A model generated the notes under the pieces. The model was not told the DNA's origin, did no database searches, and was given only the letters and a program-made list of their open reading frames with translations. The position numbers and the translations under genes were made by a program. A stretch of 5,548 nt of DNA, from NCBI RefSeq assembly GCF_001556865.1, contig NZ_LSJY01000050.1:1-5548 (forward strand), in the 5' to 3' direction. Below, in pieces: positions 1 to 5,008 of the stretch (its first letter is position 1; every line of letters begins with the position of its first letter). The DNA comes from Sphingobium sp. CCH11-B1. Its GTDB lineage: Bacteria; Pseudomonadota; Alphaproteobacteria; Sphingomonadales; Sphingomonadaceae.

Positions 1-81
1 CGTCTGGCTTGTCGCGCGGGCGGGTTGTCGAAGGGGTGGGGCAGCGGCGTGGCGCTGGAGTAGGATGCGCAGGACAGGGGC

Positions 82-98
82 GGTTCACCCGAGGTTCA
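82..98. promoter_or_regulatory. Tandem GGTTCA half-sites, 11-bp period
   Basis: Two identical hexamers GGTTCA lie at 82-87 and 93-98, so they start 11 bp apart, on one face of the helix. On the other strand they read TGAACC twice. Direct half-sites spaced like this are typical of dimeric response-regulator sites such as those of the OmpR family, but no specific regulator can be named. The orientation of action is unclear: the + strand leads to the hairpin at 165-205, and the - strand leads out of the window. Confidence 0.3.
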
Positions 99-164
99 GC
101 GCCGATGGCGTCGTTTCGTCCCTGACGGATTTCCTGCATCCGGTGTGCCCGACAGCGCCTGGAT

Positions 165-205
165 ACGCCCCCGGCCTTCCCTTGCGCCGGGGGCGTTTTC
201 GTTTT
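165..205 (+). terminator. Rho-independent terminator-like hairpin
   Basis: An 11-bp perfect GC-rich stem pairs 165-175 with 186-196 around a 10-nt loop. It is followed on the + strand by T-rich sequence (TTTT, CG, TTTTT at 196-205). This is a canonical intrinsic terminator for transcription running left to right. It may end a transcript entering from before the window, or a short untranslated RNA starting near the GGTTCA repeats. No convincing coding sequence lies immediately upstream inside the window. Confidence 0.7.
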
Positions 206-510
206 TCACCCGATCGTTGCGATCTGCGCTTTCCGCTACGGCATGGCTGTCGTTCGTTCGGCGGCAGATGTCGTTCGTCGTGCCGTTCGTCCTTTCGGGC
301 CGGCGCTTCGTCGGTCGCCGCGTCGTTGGCCGACGCGCGTCGCACCCGGGTCGAAGCAGGCGCGCGGCGCTTGCCCGGCGAGCCTAGAGAGGAAGGGCGA
401 ACGGGGACGGACGCTGTCTTCCTCCAGACCCTTTGACGGCGGCCCCCCGTTCGCACCCGGTGCTCGCGGCCCCCCCCCATATCGCGCGGCTCCGGCCACA
501 GAAGATTTTT
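206..510. other. Non-coding stretch with repeats and a C9 tract
   Basis: No convincing gene is seen here. Every long open frame on both strands is Arg/Pro/Ala-rich, which is what high-GC non-coding DNA gives when translated. Visible structure includes a small dyad GATCG-TTG-CGATC at 210-222 and three CGTTCGT copies described separately. There is also a run of nine Cs at 470-478 and a six-C run at 443-448. The downstream part is presumably the promoter and 5' leader of the UrcA-family gene, but no sigma-70 -35/-10 pair is good enough to call. Confidence 0.5.
248..290 (+). promoter_or_regulatory. CGTTCGT repeat cluster, candidate LytTR/AlgR-type sites
   Basis: The decamer TGTCGTTCGT occurs at 248-257 and again, identical, at 269-278, a period of 21 bp. 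A third near-copy, TGCCGTTCGT, lies at 281-290. All three contain GTTCGT, matching the GTTN[AG][TG] core of the LytTR operator consensus, and the third contains CCGTTCGTC, the core of the Pseudomonas AlgR site. LytTR proteins usually bind two direct repeats spaced by about two helical turns. A LytTR regulator is encoded nearby (1715-2479), so these could be its sites, but that link is inference; the surrounding DNA is generally rich in CGTCG words. Confidence 0.3.
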
Positions 511-524
511 GAGGAGATACGCCC

Positions 525-890
525 ATGTCCGCTTCGTTCAAGATCGCTGCGATCGCCAGCGCTTCCATCGCCCTAGCCCTGACCGCCGGCGCCGCCAGCG
601 CGACGGAGATCAACGCATTCCAGTCCAACGGCCGCACCGCCGAGGTCTATCATGGCGACCTGGACCTGACCAAGGCGGACCAGCGCCAGCACCTGCAGGC
701 GCGGATCAGCCGGGCGGCCGGGCGGGTCTGTTCCAACGGGACGCTGGCCGAACAGCAGGCATGCCGCAAGCTGGCGGTGGCGCAGGTGCAGTCGCGCGTC
801 AGCGCCGCGATCGCCCGCGCCGAAACGAAGGAGCGCTACGCCGACGCCACCCCCGCCACGCGCGAGGCGCGCCCGGTGGTGGGGAACTGA
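525..890 (+). CDS. UrcA-family secreted protein
   Basis: This gene encodes 121 residues. Residues 1-26 look like a Sec signal peptide: Lys6, then a long Ala/Ile/Leu-rich core ending AGAASA, with probable cleavage before Thr27. The mature part carries the UrcA-family pattern: a Tyr-x-x-Asp-Leu-Asp-Leu stretch (about 42-48), an Arg/Ala-rich helix with ARISRAAGRVC (59-69), and a second cysteine at 80. Cys69 and Cys80 probably form a disulfide in the periplasm. The family is widespread in sphingomonads and caulobacters and has no established biochemical function. The start is fixed by GAGGAG at 511-516, eight bases before ATG. The gene appears monocistronic, with a terminator 47 nt after the stop. 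The roughly 35 residues after Cys80 are charged and low in complexity. Confidence 0.85.
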   Translation: MSASFKIAAIASASIALALTAGAASATEINAFQSNGRTAEVYHGDLDLTKADQRQHLQARISRAAGRVCSNGTLAEQQACRKLAVAQVQSRVSAAIARAETKERYADATPATREARPVVGN

Positions 891-929
891 CGGAAGCCAT
901 GCCGTTCCCCCGGCGACCACCGGGGCATG
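881..929 (+). other. Tandem small dyads across the urcA-type stop codon
   Basis: GGGGAAC at 881-887 is the inverse complement of GTTCCCC at 904-910. A second dyad, CCCCGG at 908-913 with CCGGGG at 920-925, follows around a six-base loop. The two overlap at 908-910, so they would be alternative RNA folds. They cover the stop codon (888-890) and sit just before the true terminator. They may stabilise the 3' end of the mRNA or be a by-product of GC richness. Confidence 0.35.
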
Positions 930-936
930 AAGGCGG

Positions 937-965
937 AAAGGCCCGGCGGAGGACGCCGGGCCTTT
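937..965 (+). terminator. Terminator of the UrcA-family gene
   Basis: A 12-bp perfect stem pairs 937-948 with 954-965 around the five-base loop GAGGA. The stem has AAA at its foot on the left and TTT on the right, then CTGTGTTTG. The A-rich upstream and T-rich downstream flanks let it work on the + strand as an intrinsic terminator. It closes the transcript of the gene ending at 890. Partial function for - strand transcription is possible but not needed by the gene layout. Confidence 0.8.
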
Positions 966-1027
966 CTGTGTTTGGGGGAATGGGTGGGGATGGCGTGGAT
1001 GGGTGGAGAGCGGACGGTCTCTCCCTC

Positions 1028-1107
1028 CCGTCATGCCAGCGCAGGCTGGCATCTCAGGCCATAATGTTCACCATCTCCTGAGACCCCAGCCTTCGCTGGG
1101 GTGACGG
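1028..1107. repeat. REP-like nested-dyad element (80 bp)
   Basis: The element is bounded by CCGTCA (1028-1033) and its inverse TGACGG (1102-1107). Inside are two GC-rich hairpins: GCCAGC-gcag-GCTGGC (1035-1050) and ACCCCAGC-cttc-GCTGGGGT (1083-1102). The second shares base 1102 with the outer arm. Between them, TCTCAGG (1052-1058) pairs with CCTGAGA (1077-1083) around an 18-nt loop. Together they can fold into a cruciform or clover-leaf. Elements of this form, built on CGTCATnCCAGC / GCTGGGnTGACGG ends, are familiar as dispersed intergenic repeats in sphingomonad genomes; that is from memory and not checked here. No transposase is present, so any mobility would be in trans. Confidence 0.75.
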
Positions 1108-1114
1108 AATTGGG

Positions 1115-1700
1115 TGGTTAGGAGACCATCGGCTTCGAGCGCACATTTCCAGGAAAGCAGACTTATCGGGGGCATGGAACCGCATGCCATATTGGTATGC
1201 CTTACCATGGTGATGGAGGATCGGGCACTTGGCGAGTTCGCGTTTTCCAAGTGTTGATCGTTTCAACTGCCGCCGCCAACATGTCGTCTAGCTCGACGAC
1301 CGAACCCTTCCAAACTTGTTCTAGTTCGCGTTCCACATCATCATTCGTATCGACGGCTCGCGCATGAACCTTCACGCGGCCCCATTTCGGTGGTGCGACA
1401 CTAATCTGAAAACATTCAAATGGTGGATCACCGGGGGTGTAAAAAAATCGTGCAGGACGATGCGCCGACTCGGTGAATAACTTTGTGCCGAGGATAGAGA
1501 CCCATTTTTCGATTACAGGATCGAGTTTCTCAAAAGCAGGCATCATTCTCGTATACAGGCGATTGGCATCGTCCGCTATCAGGAAGGACGAAAAAGCCCG
1601 TTGGACGGCTAGAAATGGTCGATGACGGTCCTCCCCCATTCCGCGTAGATCATCGTGCGGGTCGGACCGTCGTTGACCACGATCGCTCTGCGGCCGGTGG
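1115..1700. other. Low-GC islet of probable foreign origin
   Basis: Composition changes sharply here. By hand count, 1501-1560 has 26 G+C of 60, whereas 1861-1920 in the neighbouring regulator gene has 39 of 60. The islet holds one orphan minus-strand reading frame and starts right beside the REP-like element. It separates two blocks of ordinary GC-rich genes. No integrase, tRNA or flanking direct repeat is visible, so the acquisition route is unknown. Confidence 0.55.
1202..1639 (-). CDS. Orphan hypothetical protein, possibly frame-disrupted
   Basis: The frame is 145 codons from ATG at 1639 to TAA at 1202, and I do not recognise the family. The middle (about residues 10-128) looks like a genuine soluble protein. 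It has ordinary hydrophobic and charged spacing, a stretch reading FECFQISVAPPKWGRVKVHA, and an acidic helix DDVERELEQVW before the C-terminus. There is no signal peptide or membrane segment. The N-terminus (MGEDRHRPF) and the Pro-rich end (QVPDPPSPW) look unnatural. Protein-like sequence continues in other frames at both ends: MIYAEWGRTVIDHF upstream (1612-1653) and CPILHHHGKAYQYGMRFHAP downstream. No clear Shine-Dalgarno precedes 1639. A run of seven As at 1441-1447 lies inside. It may be a decayed acquired gene or contain sequencing frameshifts. Confidence 0.5.
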   Translation of the reverse strand: MGEDRHRPFLAVQRAFSSFLIADDANRLYTRMMPAFEKLDPVIEKWVSILGTKLFTESAHRPARFFYTPGDPPFECFQISVAPPKWGRVKVHARAVDTNDDVERELEQVWKGSVVELDDMLAAAVETINTWKTRTRQVPDPPSPW

Positions 1701-1714
1701 ACAATGAGGACCGG

Positions 1715-2479
1715 TCAGCGGCCCGTCATCGCTCGTGCATTGGCGAGGAAGGTGCGGCCGATGCGGATTTCGCTGCCGTCGGCGAGCGCGGCGAACCAGA
1801 CGCCGCTGCCGTCATGGCGCAGGCGGGCGATATGGTCGCGGCGGACGATGTGGCTGCGATGCAGGCGGACGAATTGCTGCGGGTCGAGCCGTTCCTCCAG
1901 GCTGCTGATCGTCTGGTGGAGGAGGTAGCTGTGGCTGGCCACGTGGAGGCGCATATAGTCGCGTTCCGCCTCTATGCGGTCGATCTGGTCGGCGGCGATG
2001 CGGATGAGTTCGCTGCGGTGGGGCACCCAGAATTCCTCGGCCCATTCGGGCGCCGGCGGGGCGGGGGGCGCGGCGGCATCGTCCGGCGCGCGGTTGCGCA
2101 GCGCCACCGCCACCCGGTCGACCGCGCGGGTCAGCCGGTCATGGGCGACGGGTTTGAGCATATAGTCGACGGCGGCGAGGTCGAACGCCTCCACCGCGAA
2201 CCCTTCGAACGCGGTCACGAAGATGACGGCGGGGCGGATGCCCATGCGGCCCACCGCGCGGGCGACGCCGATCCCGTCCAGCAGCGGCATCGCGATGTCG
2301 AGCATGACGAGATCGGGCTTCAGCCCTTCGATCAGGCGAAGCGCGGCTTCGCCGTCCGTGGCGGTGCCGACAAGGGCGATGCGCGGTTCGCGCGCGCAGA
2401 GCATCTGGAGCCGTTCGATCGCGAGCGGCTCGTCATCGACGATGAGGGTGCGGATGGTGGATGACGCTGGATTGGTCAT
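1715..2479 (-). CDS. LytTR-family response regulator
   Basis: This 254-residue protein is a cytoplasmic DNA-binding output protein. The receiver domain (about 10-125) has the acidic pair Asp15-Asp16, phosphoacceptor Asp61 in VMLDIAMP, switch Thr89 and Lys109 in the LKP motif. A Pro/Ala linker (about 130-145) leads to a LytTR domain (about 150-252). That domain shows its hallmarks: the RDYMRLH strand, then QFVRLHRSHIV (202-212), the family's FxRxHRSxIV signature. The length is normal for the LytR/AlgR class. All phosphorylation residues are present, so it should be switched by the kinase whose stop codon is 6 nt upstream. No strong Shine-Dalgarno precedes the ATG, so translation is probably coupled to the kinase gene. 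No terminator is seen after the stop. Target genes are unknown; candidate operators lie at 3651-3682 and 248-290. Confidence 0.93.
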   Translation of the reverse strand: MTNPASSTIRTLIVDDEPLAIERLQMLCAREPRIALVGTATDGEAALRLIEGLKPDLVMLDIAMPLLDGIGVARAVGRMGIRPAVIFVTAFEGFAVEAFDLAAVDYMLKPVAHDRLTRAVDRVAVALRNRAPDDAAAPPAPPAPEWAEEFWVPHRSELIRIAADQIDRIEAERDYMRLHVASHSYLLHQTISSLEERLDPQQFVRLHRSHIVRRDHIARLRHDGSGVWFAALADGSEIRIGRTFLANARAMTGR

Positions 2480-2485
2480 GGTCGG

Positions 2486-3598
2486 TCAGCAGCCCCGGCG
2501 GATGATGGGCAGGGTGAGCAGCACGGAAAAGCCGTCCCCTTCCCGCGGACCATAGACGATGCGGCCCTCATCGCCAAAGCGGGCGATCAGCCGGTCGCGC
2601 ACATTGGCAAGGCCGATGCCGCTGCCCGCGTCGCCGGGTCCGGGGGGATTGTCGCCATCGTCCGTGACCGCGATGTGCATGAGGTCGCCATCCGCGCGCG
2701 CGGTGATGCGGATGGTGACGGGGCTGGAAGTGCGGGACACGCCATATTTGATCGCGTTTTCCACCAGCGGCTGGAGGATGAGGCCGGGCACGCAGGCGTC
2801 CATCAGGCTGTCGGGCACGTCGATCTGCGTCGTCAGCCGGTCGGGGAAGCGCACGGCCTCAATATCCAGATAGAGTTTCTGGAGATGCACTTCCTCCTCC
2901 AGCGGCACATCGTCCAGCGGATCGCCGGTCAGGCTGGTGCGGTAGAAGTTGGAGAGCGACAGGATCATCCTTTCCGCTTCGTCCGGGCGGTCGCGCATGA
3001 CGAGCGTGGAGAGGGAGTTGAGCGTGTTGAAGAGGAAGTGGGGGTTCACCTGATAGCGCAGCGAGCGCAGTTCCGCCTGCTGCGCGGCGCGTTCCAGCCG
3101 GGCGGCGCGGCGTTCGGTGCGGTGCGCTTCGCTGGCATAGGCAAGCGCGAGGTAGAGGCCGGCCCAGGCGGACAGGAAGAAGTAGCGGCTGATCGCGTCT
3201 TCGACGATGGAGATGAGGAAATATCCCTTCTCCGCCATCTCCTTCTTCGTTTCGGCGTCGGGGAAAAGGCTGACCGGATCATAGACGTTGAAGATGTAAT
3301 AGTTGGCCGCCGCCATCGCGAGGGCAAAGGGCGCGGCGAGCGAGAAGGCGGCGACGATGCGGACCGCCAGCGGCTTGCCATCGAAGCGGCGCAGCGCGAG
3401 ATAGAGGATCCAGGTGACGATGATGCCGATGGTCGCGACCACCATGCGGCGCGCGGCGAGTTCCCACTGGGCGTCGAAGCCGATCACGGCCGCGCGCAGG
3501 CTGACGATGACGGTGTAGAAGAACCAGAAACCCAATATGGAATAAAGCGCGACCGCCGGCGCGACGCCGCGATCGCCGTCTTCGGCAATATCGTTCAT
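2486..3598 (-). CDS. LytS/AlgZ-type membrane sensor histidine kinase
   Basis: This 370-residue protein is an inner-membrane sensor kinase of the His_kinase (PF06580) class. Four hydrophobic segments are visible at about 15-38, 51-70, 79-103 and 136-155. Between the third and fourth is a charged loop of about 30 residues, the only sizeable candidate sensing loop. An Arg/Ala-rich linker (about 156-180) precedes the phosphoacceptor motif NPHFLFN with His187. The ATPase domain has N-box PLVENAIKYG (Glu280-Asn281), a VTDDGDN box (311-317) and the glycine box GSGIGL (325-330). No PAS, GAF or 5TM-Lyt domain is recognisable. The signal is unknown. ATG at 3598 follows AGGGGG directly, a tightly spaced ribosome site, and no better in-frame start exists downstream. 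It is the first gene of the operon with the LytTR regulator. Confidence 0.93.
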   Translation of the reverse strand: MNDIAEDGDRGVAPAVALYSILGFWFFYTVIVSLRAAVIGFDAQWELAARRMVVATIGIIVTWILYLALRRFDGKPLAVRIVAAFSLAAPFALAMAAANYYIFNVYDPVSLFPDAETKKEMAEKGYFLISIVEDAISRYFFLSAWAGLYLALAYASEAHRTERRAARLERAAQQAELRSLRYQVNPHFLFNTLNSLSTLVMRDRPDEAERMILSLSNFYRTSLTGDPLDDVPLEEEVHLQKLYLDIEAVRFPDRLTTQIDVPDSLMDACVPGLILQPLVENAIKYGVSRTSSPVTIRITARADGDLMHIAVTDDGDNPPGPGDAGSGIGLANVRDRLIARFGDEGRIVYGPREGDGFSVLLTLPIIRRGC

Positions 3599-3650
3599 CC
3601 CCCTGTTTTACGCATGTCAGGCGGAAATGTCTGTAGCGGCGACGCGTTGC

Positions 3651-3682
3651 TGGTCGAAGCGCGGTCAACGTTGGTCGAAGCG
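3651..3682. promoter_or_regulatory. 21-bp-period direct repeat, candidate operator
   Basis: TGGTCGAAGCG occurs at 3651-3661 and again, identical over 11 bases, at 3672-3682. A related GGTCAACG sits between them at 3663-3670, so three GGTC-A units recur every 10-11 bp. The 21-bp period matches the spacing of paired LytTR sites. AACGTTGGT (3667-3675) fits the published LytTR consensus [TA][AC][CA]GTTN[AG][TG], although it is not in register with the 11-mers. The repeat lies 53 bp upstream of the kinase start and overlaps the -35 of the divergent stress promoter by one base. It is therefore well placed for autoregulation of the two-component operon and could also affect the divergent gene. Confidence 0.45.
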
Positions 3683-3707
3683 GAACCGGCGCAAGGGGCC
3701 ATCCGTT
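3682..3707 (+). promoter_or_regulatory. EcfG-type general stress promoter
   Basis: GGAAC at 3682-3686 and CGTT at 3704-3707 are separated by 17 bp. This matches the consensus GGAAC-N16/17-CGTT recognised by EcfG sigma factors in the alphaproteobacterial PhyR-NepR-EcfG general stress response. The -10 element ends 41 nt before the ATG at 3749, which would give a 5' leader of roughly 35 nt carrying an excellent AGGAGG site. Position, orientation and exact match to both boxes make this the best promoter call in the window. Confidence 0.75.
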
Positions 3708-3748
3708 GATCCTTACGAACCCGTATCGCGACCAGGAGGAAAAATCGG

Positions 3749-3967
3749 ATGACCGACGAAGCCAAGGACCGGGGCGTGCGCCCCAACAGCCGGGAAGAAG
3801 CCGGGGTGGACCGTTGCAGCGACGATCAGGACCATGCGCTGTCCGCCGACGAGAAGCTGGACGAGGGAATAGAGGATTCGATGGATGCGTCCGACCCGCC
3901 ATCGTCCACCAAGCCGGGCAGCCATGGCGACCCGGTGCCGTCGTCCGGCTACAAGGAGGAGGACTGA
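3749..3967 (+). CDS. Small acidic stress-associated hypothetical protein
   Basis: This 72-residue protein has no hydrophobic core, signal peptide or membrane segment. It is highly acidic (21 Asp/Glu against 8 Lys/Arg) and rich in Ser, Gly and Pro, so it is probably cytoplasmic and largely disordered. The segment LDEGIEDSMDASDPPS (37-52) followed by KPGSHGDPVPSSGY resembles a conserved motif (LDExxxxSxxASDPP) found in small uncharacterised alphaproteobacterial proteins. I know of no assigned function. The start is secure: AGGAGG at 3734-3739 lies nine bases before ATG. The EcfG-type promoter just upstream suggests induction in general stress or stationary phase. It is divergent from the kinase-regulator operon. 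Confidence 0.85.
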   Translation: MTDEAKDRGVRPNSREEAGVDRCSDDQDHALSADEKLDEGIEDSMDASDPPSSTKPGSHGDPVPSSGYKEED

Positions 3968-4074
3968 ATAGCGGCGCGATTTTGACTATGCTATGCTGGC
4001 CGCGAGAGAGCGAAACCGCCGCCGGCCCGCAGGCTGCGCCGGAAGGCGCGTCACAGAGAGGAGCAAGACAGTCC

Positions 4075-4329
4075 ATGCCGACATCCGCCACCCCAGCCAT
4101 CGAACGGATCGCCCGCGTGCTGGCCGGGCGTCAGTTGAGCCTGAATGGCGAGGGCAGCGATCCCCATGCGGCCGGCGCGGTGGACGCGGCCTGGCCCGAC
4201 CATGTCGACGATGCCTATGCGATTTTGCACACGCTGCGCGAGCCGGACGCCGACATGGCGCAGGCAGGCGATGTCGCGGTATGGCGCGCGATGATCGGCG
4301 CCGTGCTGGAAAAGCGCGCCGGCGCCTGA
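4075..4329 (+). CDS. Conserved small hypothetical protein (84 aa)
   Basis: This 84-residue soluble protein has no membrane segment or signal peptide. It starts with an amphipathic helix (AIERIARVLAGRQ, 8-20), then a Gly/Asp-rich loop. A central helix carries WPDHVDDAYAILHTLREPD (40-58), and a C-terminal helix contains VWRAMIGAVLEKR. The pattern 'AIERIARVLAG ... WPDHVDDAxAxLxTLREPD ... W' is one I associate with short sphingomonad proteins of unknown function; no domain name can be given. I chose ATG 4075 because AGGAG at 4059-4063 lies 11 bases upstream and the conserved-looking part begins right after it; earlier in-frame starts would run through non-protein-like sequence. It lies 107 nt after the acidic protein gene and 90 nt before the next gene. 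Confidence 0.8.
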   Translation: MPTSATPAIERIARVLAGRQLSLNGEGSDPHAAGAVDAAWPDHVDDAYAILHTLREPDADMAQAGDVAVWRAMIGAVLEKRAGA

Positions 4330-4419
4330 CCGGGGCGCGCCAGCGCCAAGCGGCGTCAATCCTGTGCGGATAAGGATTCGGTAAGGTCGATCCGGCATGA
4401 GCGTGTCGGGAGGCCCCGC

Positions 4420-4794
4420 ATGTACGACATTCTTTTTCGCCACGACATCAATCTGTTGGACATCGCCTGGCATGGCCTGTTCGATCCCGCGACCGTCGCG
4501 TCCTACGCCCGCGAGGTGAAGGCGCGATTCGCGCAGGAGCGCTTTGCGCCCGGCTATCTGCTGCGCATGGACATGAGCCGCAGCGCCGTTCAGCCGCAGC
4601 ATGCGGTGGCGGCGTTCCGCGAACATCTGGGGGATGGAAAGTTTCCGCGCGCGTCGCGCATCGCCATCGTGACGCCGAGCGCGATCGCCACGCTTCAGGT
4701 AAGGCGGGAAATGACCCAATCCTATATGCGCATTTTCGCGAAAGCGCCGGAGGCGCTGGCCTGGCTGCTGGAACGGCAGCCCGCCCTTGCCTGA
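4420..4794 (+). CDS. Hypothetical protein, possibly SpoIIAA/STAS-like
   Basis: This 124-residue soluble protein has alternating strands and helices. It begins with strand YDILFRHDINLLDIAWHGLF (2-21), then a helix VASYAREVKARFAQ. A strand YLLRMDMS (46-53) is followed by a second helix (about 60-69), the strand ASRIAIVTPS (78-87) and a helix near the end, EALAWLLERQ. This beta-alpha order and the ending 'MRIFAKAPEALAWLLE' recall the SpoIIAA-like (STAS/SEC14-type) fold. That is a fold-level guess, not a family assignment, and no catalytic residue can be pointed to. The start is supported by GGGAGG at 4408-4413, six bases before ATG. The preceding 90-nt gap contains no T-tailed hairpin, so co-transcription with the 84-residue gene is possible. 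Confidence 0.75.
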   Translation: MYDILFRHDINLLDIAWHGLFDPATVASYAREVKARFAQERFAPGYLLRMDMSRSAVQPQHAVAAFREHLGDGKFPRASRIAIVTPSAIATLQVRREMTQSYMRIFAKAPEALAWLLERQPALA

Positions 4795-5008
4795 CCGGCA
4801 TTGTACCTGACCAGCGCTGTCAGGGCGGGGGACGGGCACGGAATGCGCCCGGACATAATCTTTTCGTCGCAGTCACATAAGATACATATTGCACCGCACA
4901 ACGAAATCTGTTCCCTTTGCTGAACAGCGGTGGAACGGGCGCTTAAGCCTTCAGTAACCAAGGCGGGCGCATGTTTCATCCTGCGACTTCAAGTCGGAGG
5001 GCAAGAAT
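4795..5008. promoter_or_regulatory. Intergenic control region with dyad and CtrA-like half match
   Basis: This 214-nt gap has a near-perfect dyad at 4806-4824, with arms CCTGAC and GTCAGG and the 8-bp palindrome CAGCGCTG at 4812-4819. The dyad has no T tract, so it is more likely an operator than a terminator. An AT-richer patch lies at about 4856-4920. At 4943-4957, TTAA-N7-GTAA differs by one base from the CtrA box TTAA-N7-TTAA. The ribosome site GGAGG (4996-5000) for the next gene lies at its end. No clear -35/-10 pair can be named. Confidence 0.35.

Noticed and set aside
1..63. Open + strand frame of 20 codons ending in TAG at 61-63, possibly the tail of an upstream gene
   Set aside because: Twenty codons of Gly/Arg/Ala-rich sequence are not enough to tell a gene tail from chance. 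The other frames are also open here, and nothing is recognisable.
433..438. TTGACG as a sigma-70 -35 box for the UrcA-family gene
   Set aside because: At 16-18 bp downstream there is only GC-rich sequence with no -10-like hexamer.
85..480. Long overlapping open frames on both strands between 65 and 640
   Set aside because: The translations are Arg/Pro/Ala-rich without domain character, they overlap a strong terminator hairpin, and they lack good ribosome sites. They are typical high-GC artefacts.
883..906. GGAAC-N15-CGTT, a second EcfG-like match at the end of the UrcA-family gene
   Set aside because: The spacer is outside the usual 16-17 bp, and no gene follows on the + strand before a terminator. 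The two boxes are simply the arms of the GGGGAAC/GTTCCCC dyad.
1655..2464. 269-codon + strand open frame opposite the response regulator
   Set aside because: It is the antisense shadow of the LytTR gene. Its Asp/Gly/His/Val-rich composition is what the complementary strand of such a gene gives.
2675..3709. 344-codon + strand open frame opposite the kinase
   Set aside because: It is antisense to a clearly functional histidine kinase and shows no domain. Its long length is explained by high GC.
3982..3997. TTGACT / TATGCTATGCT as a promoter for the 84-residue gene
   Set aside because: The TTGACT and TATGCT elements overlap or abut instead of being separated by about 17 bp, and no -35 lies at the right distance upstream of either TATGCT.
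3279..4100. 273-codon minus-strand frame spanning the divergent promoter region
   Set aside because: It overlaps the kinase in another frame, crosses the EcfG promoter and runs antisense to the 72-residue gene. The translation is Arg/Pro-rich and unlike a protein.
4051..4839. Minus-strand frame of 262 codons over the 84- and 124-residue genes
   Set aside because: The two + strand genes have good ribosome sites and protein-like sequence. The minus frame is Arg/Gly/His-rich shadow sequence.
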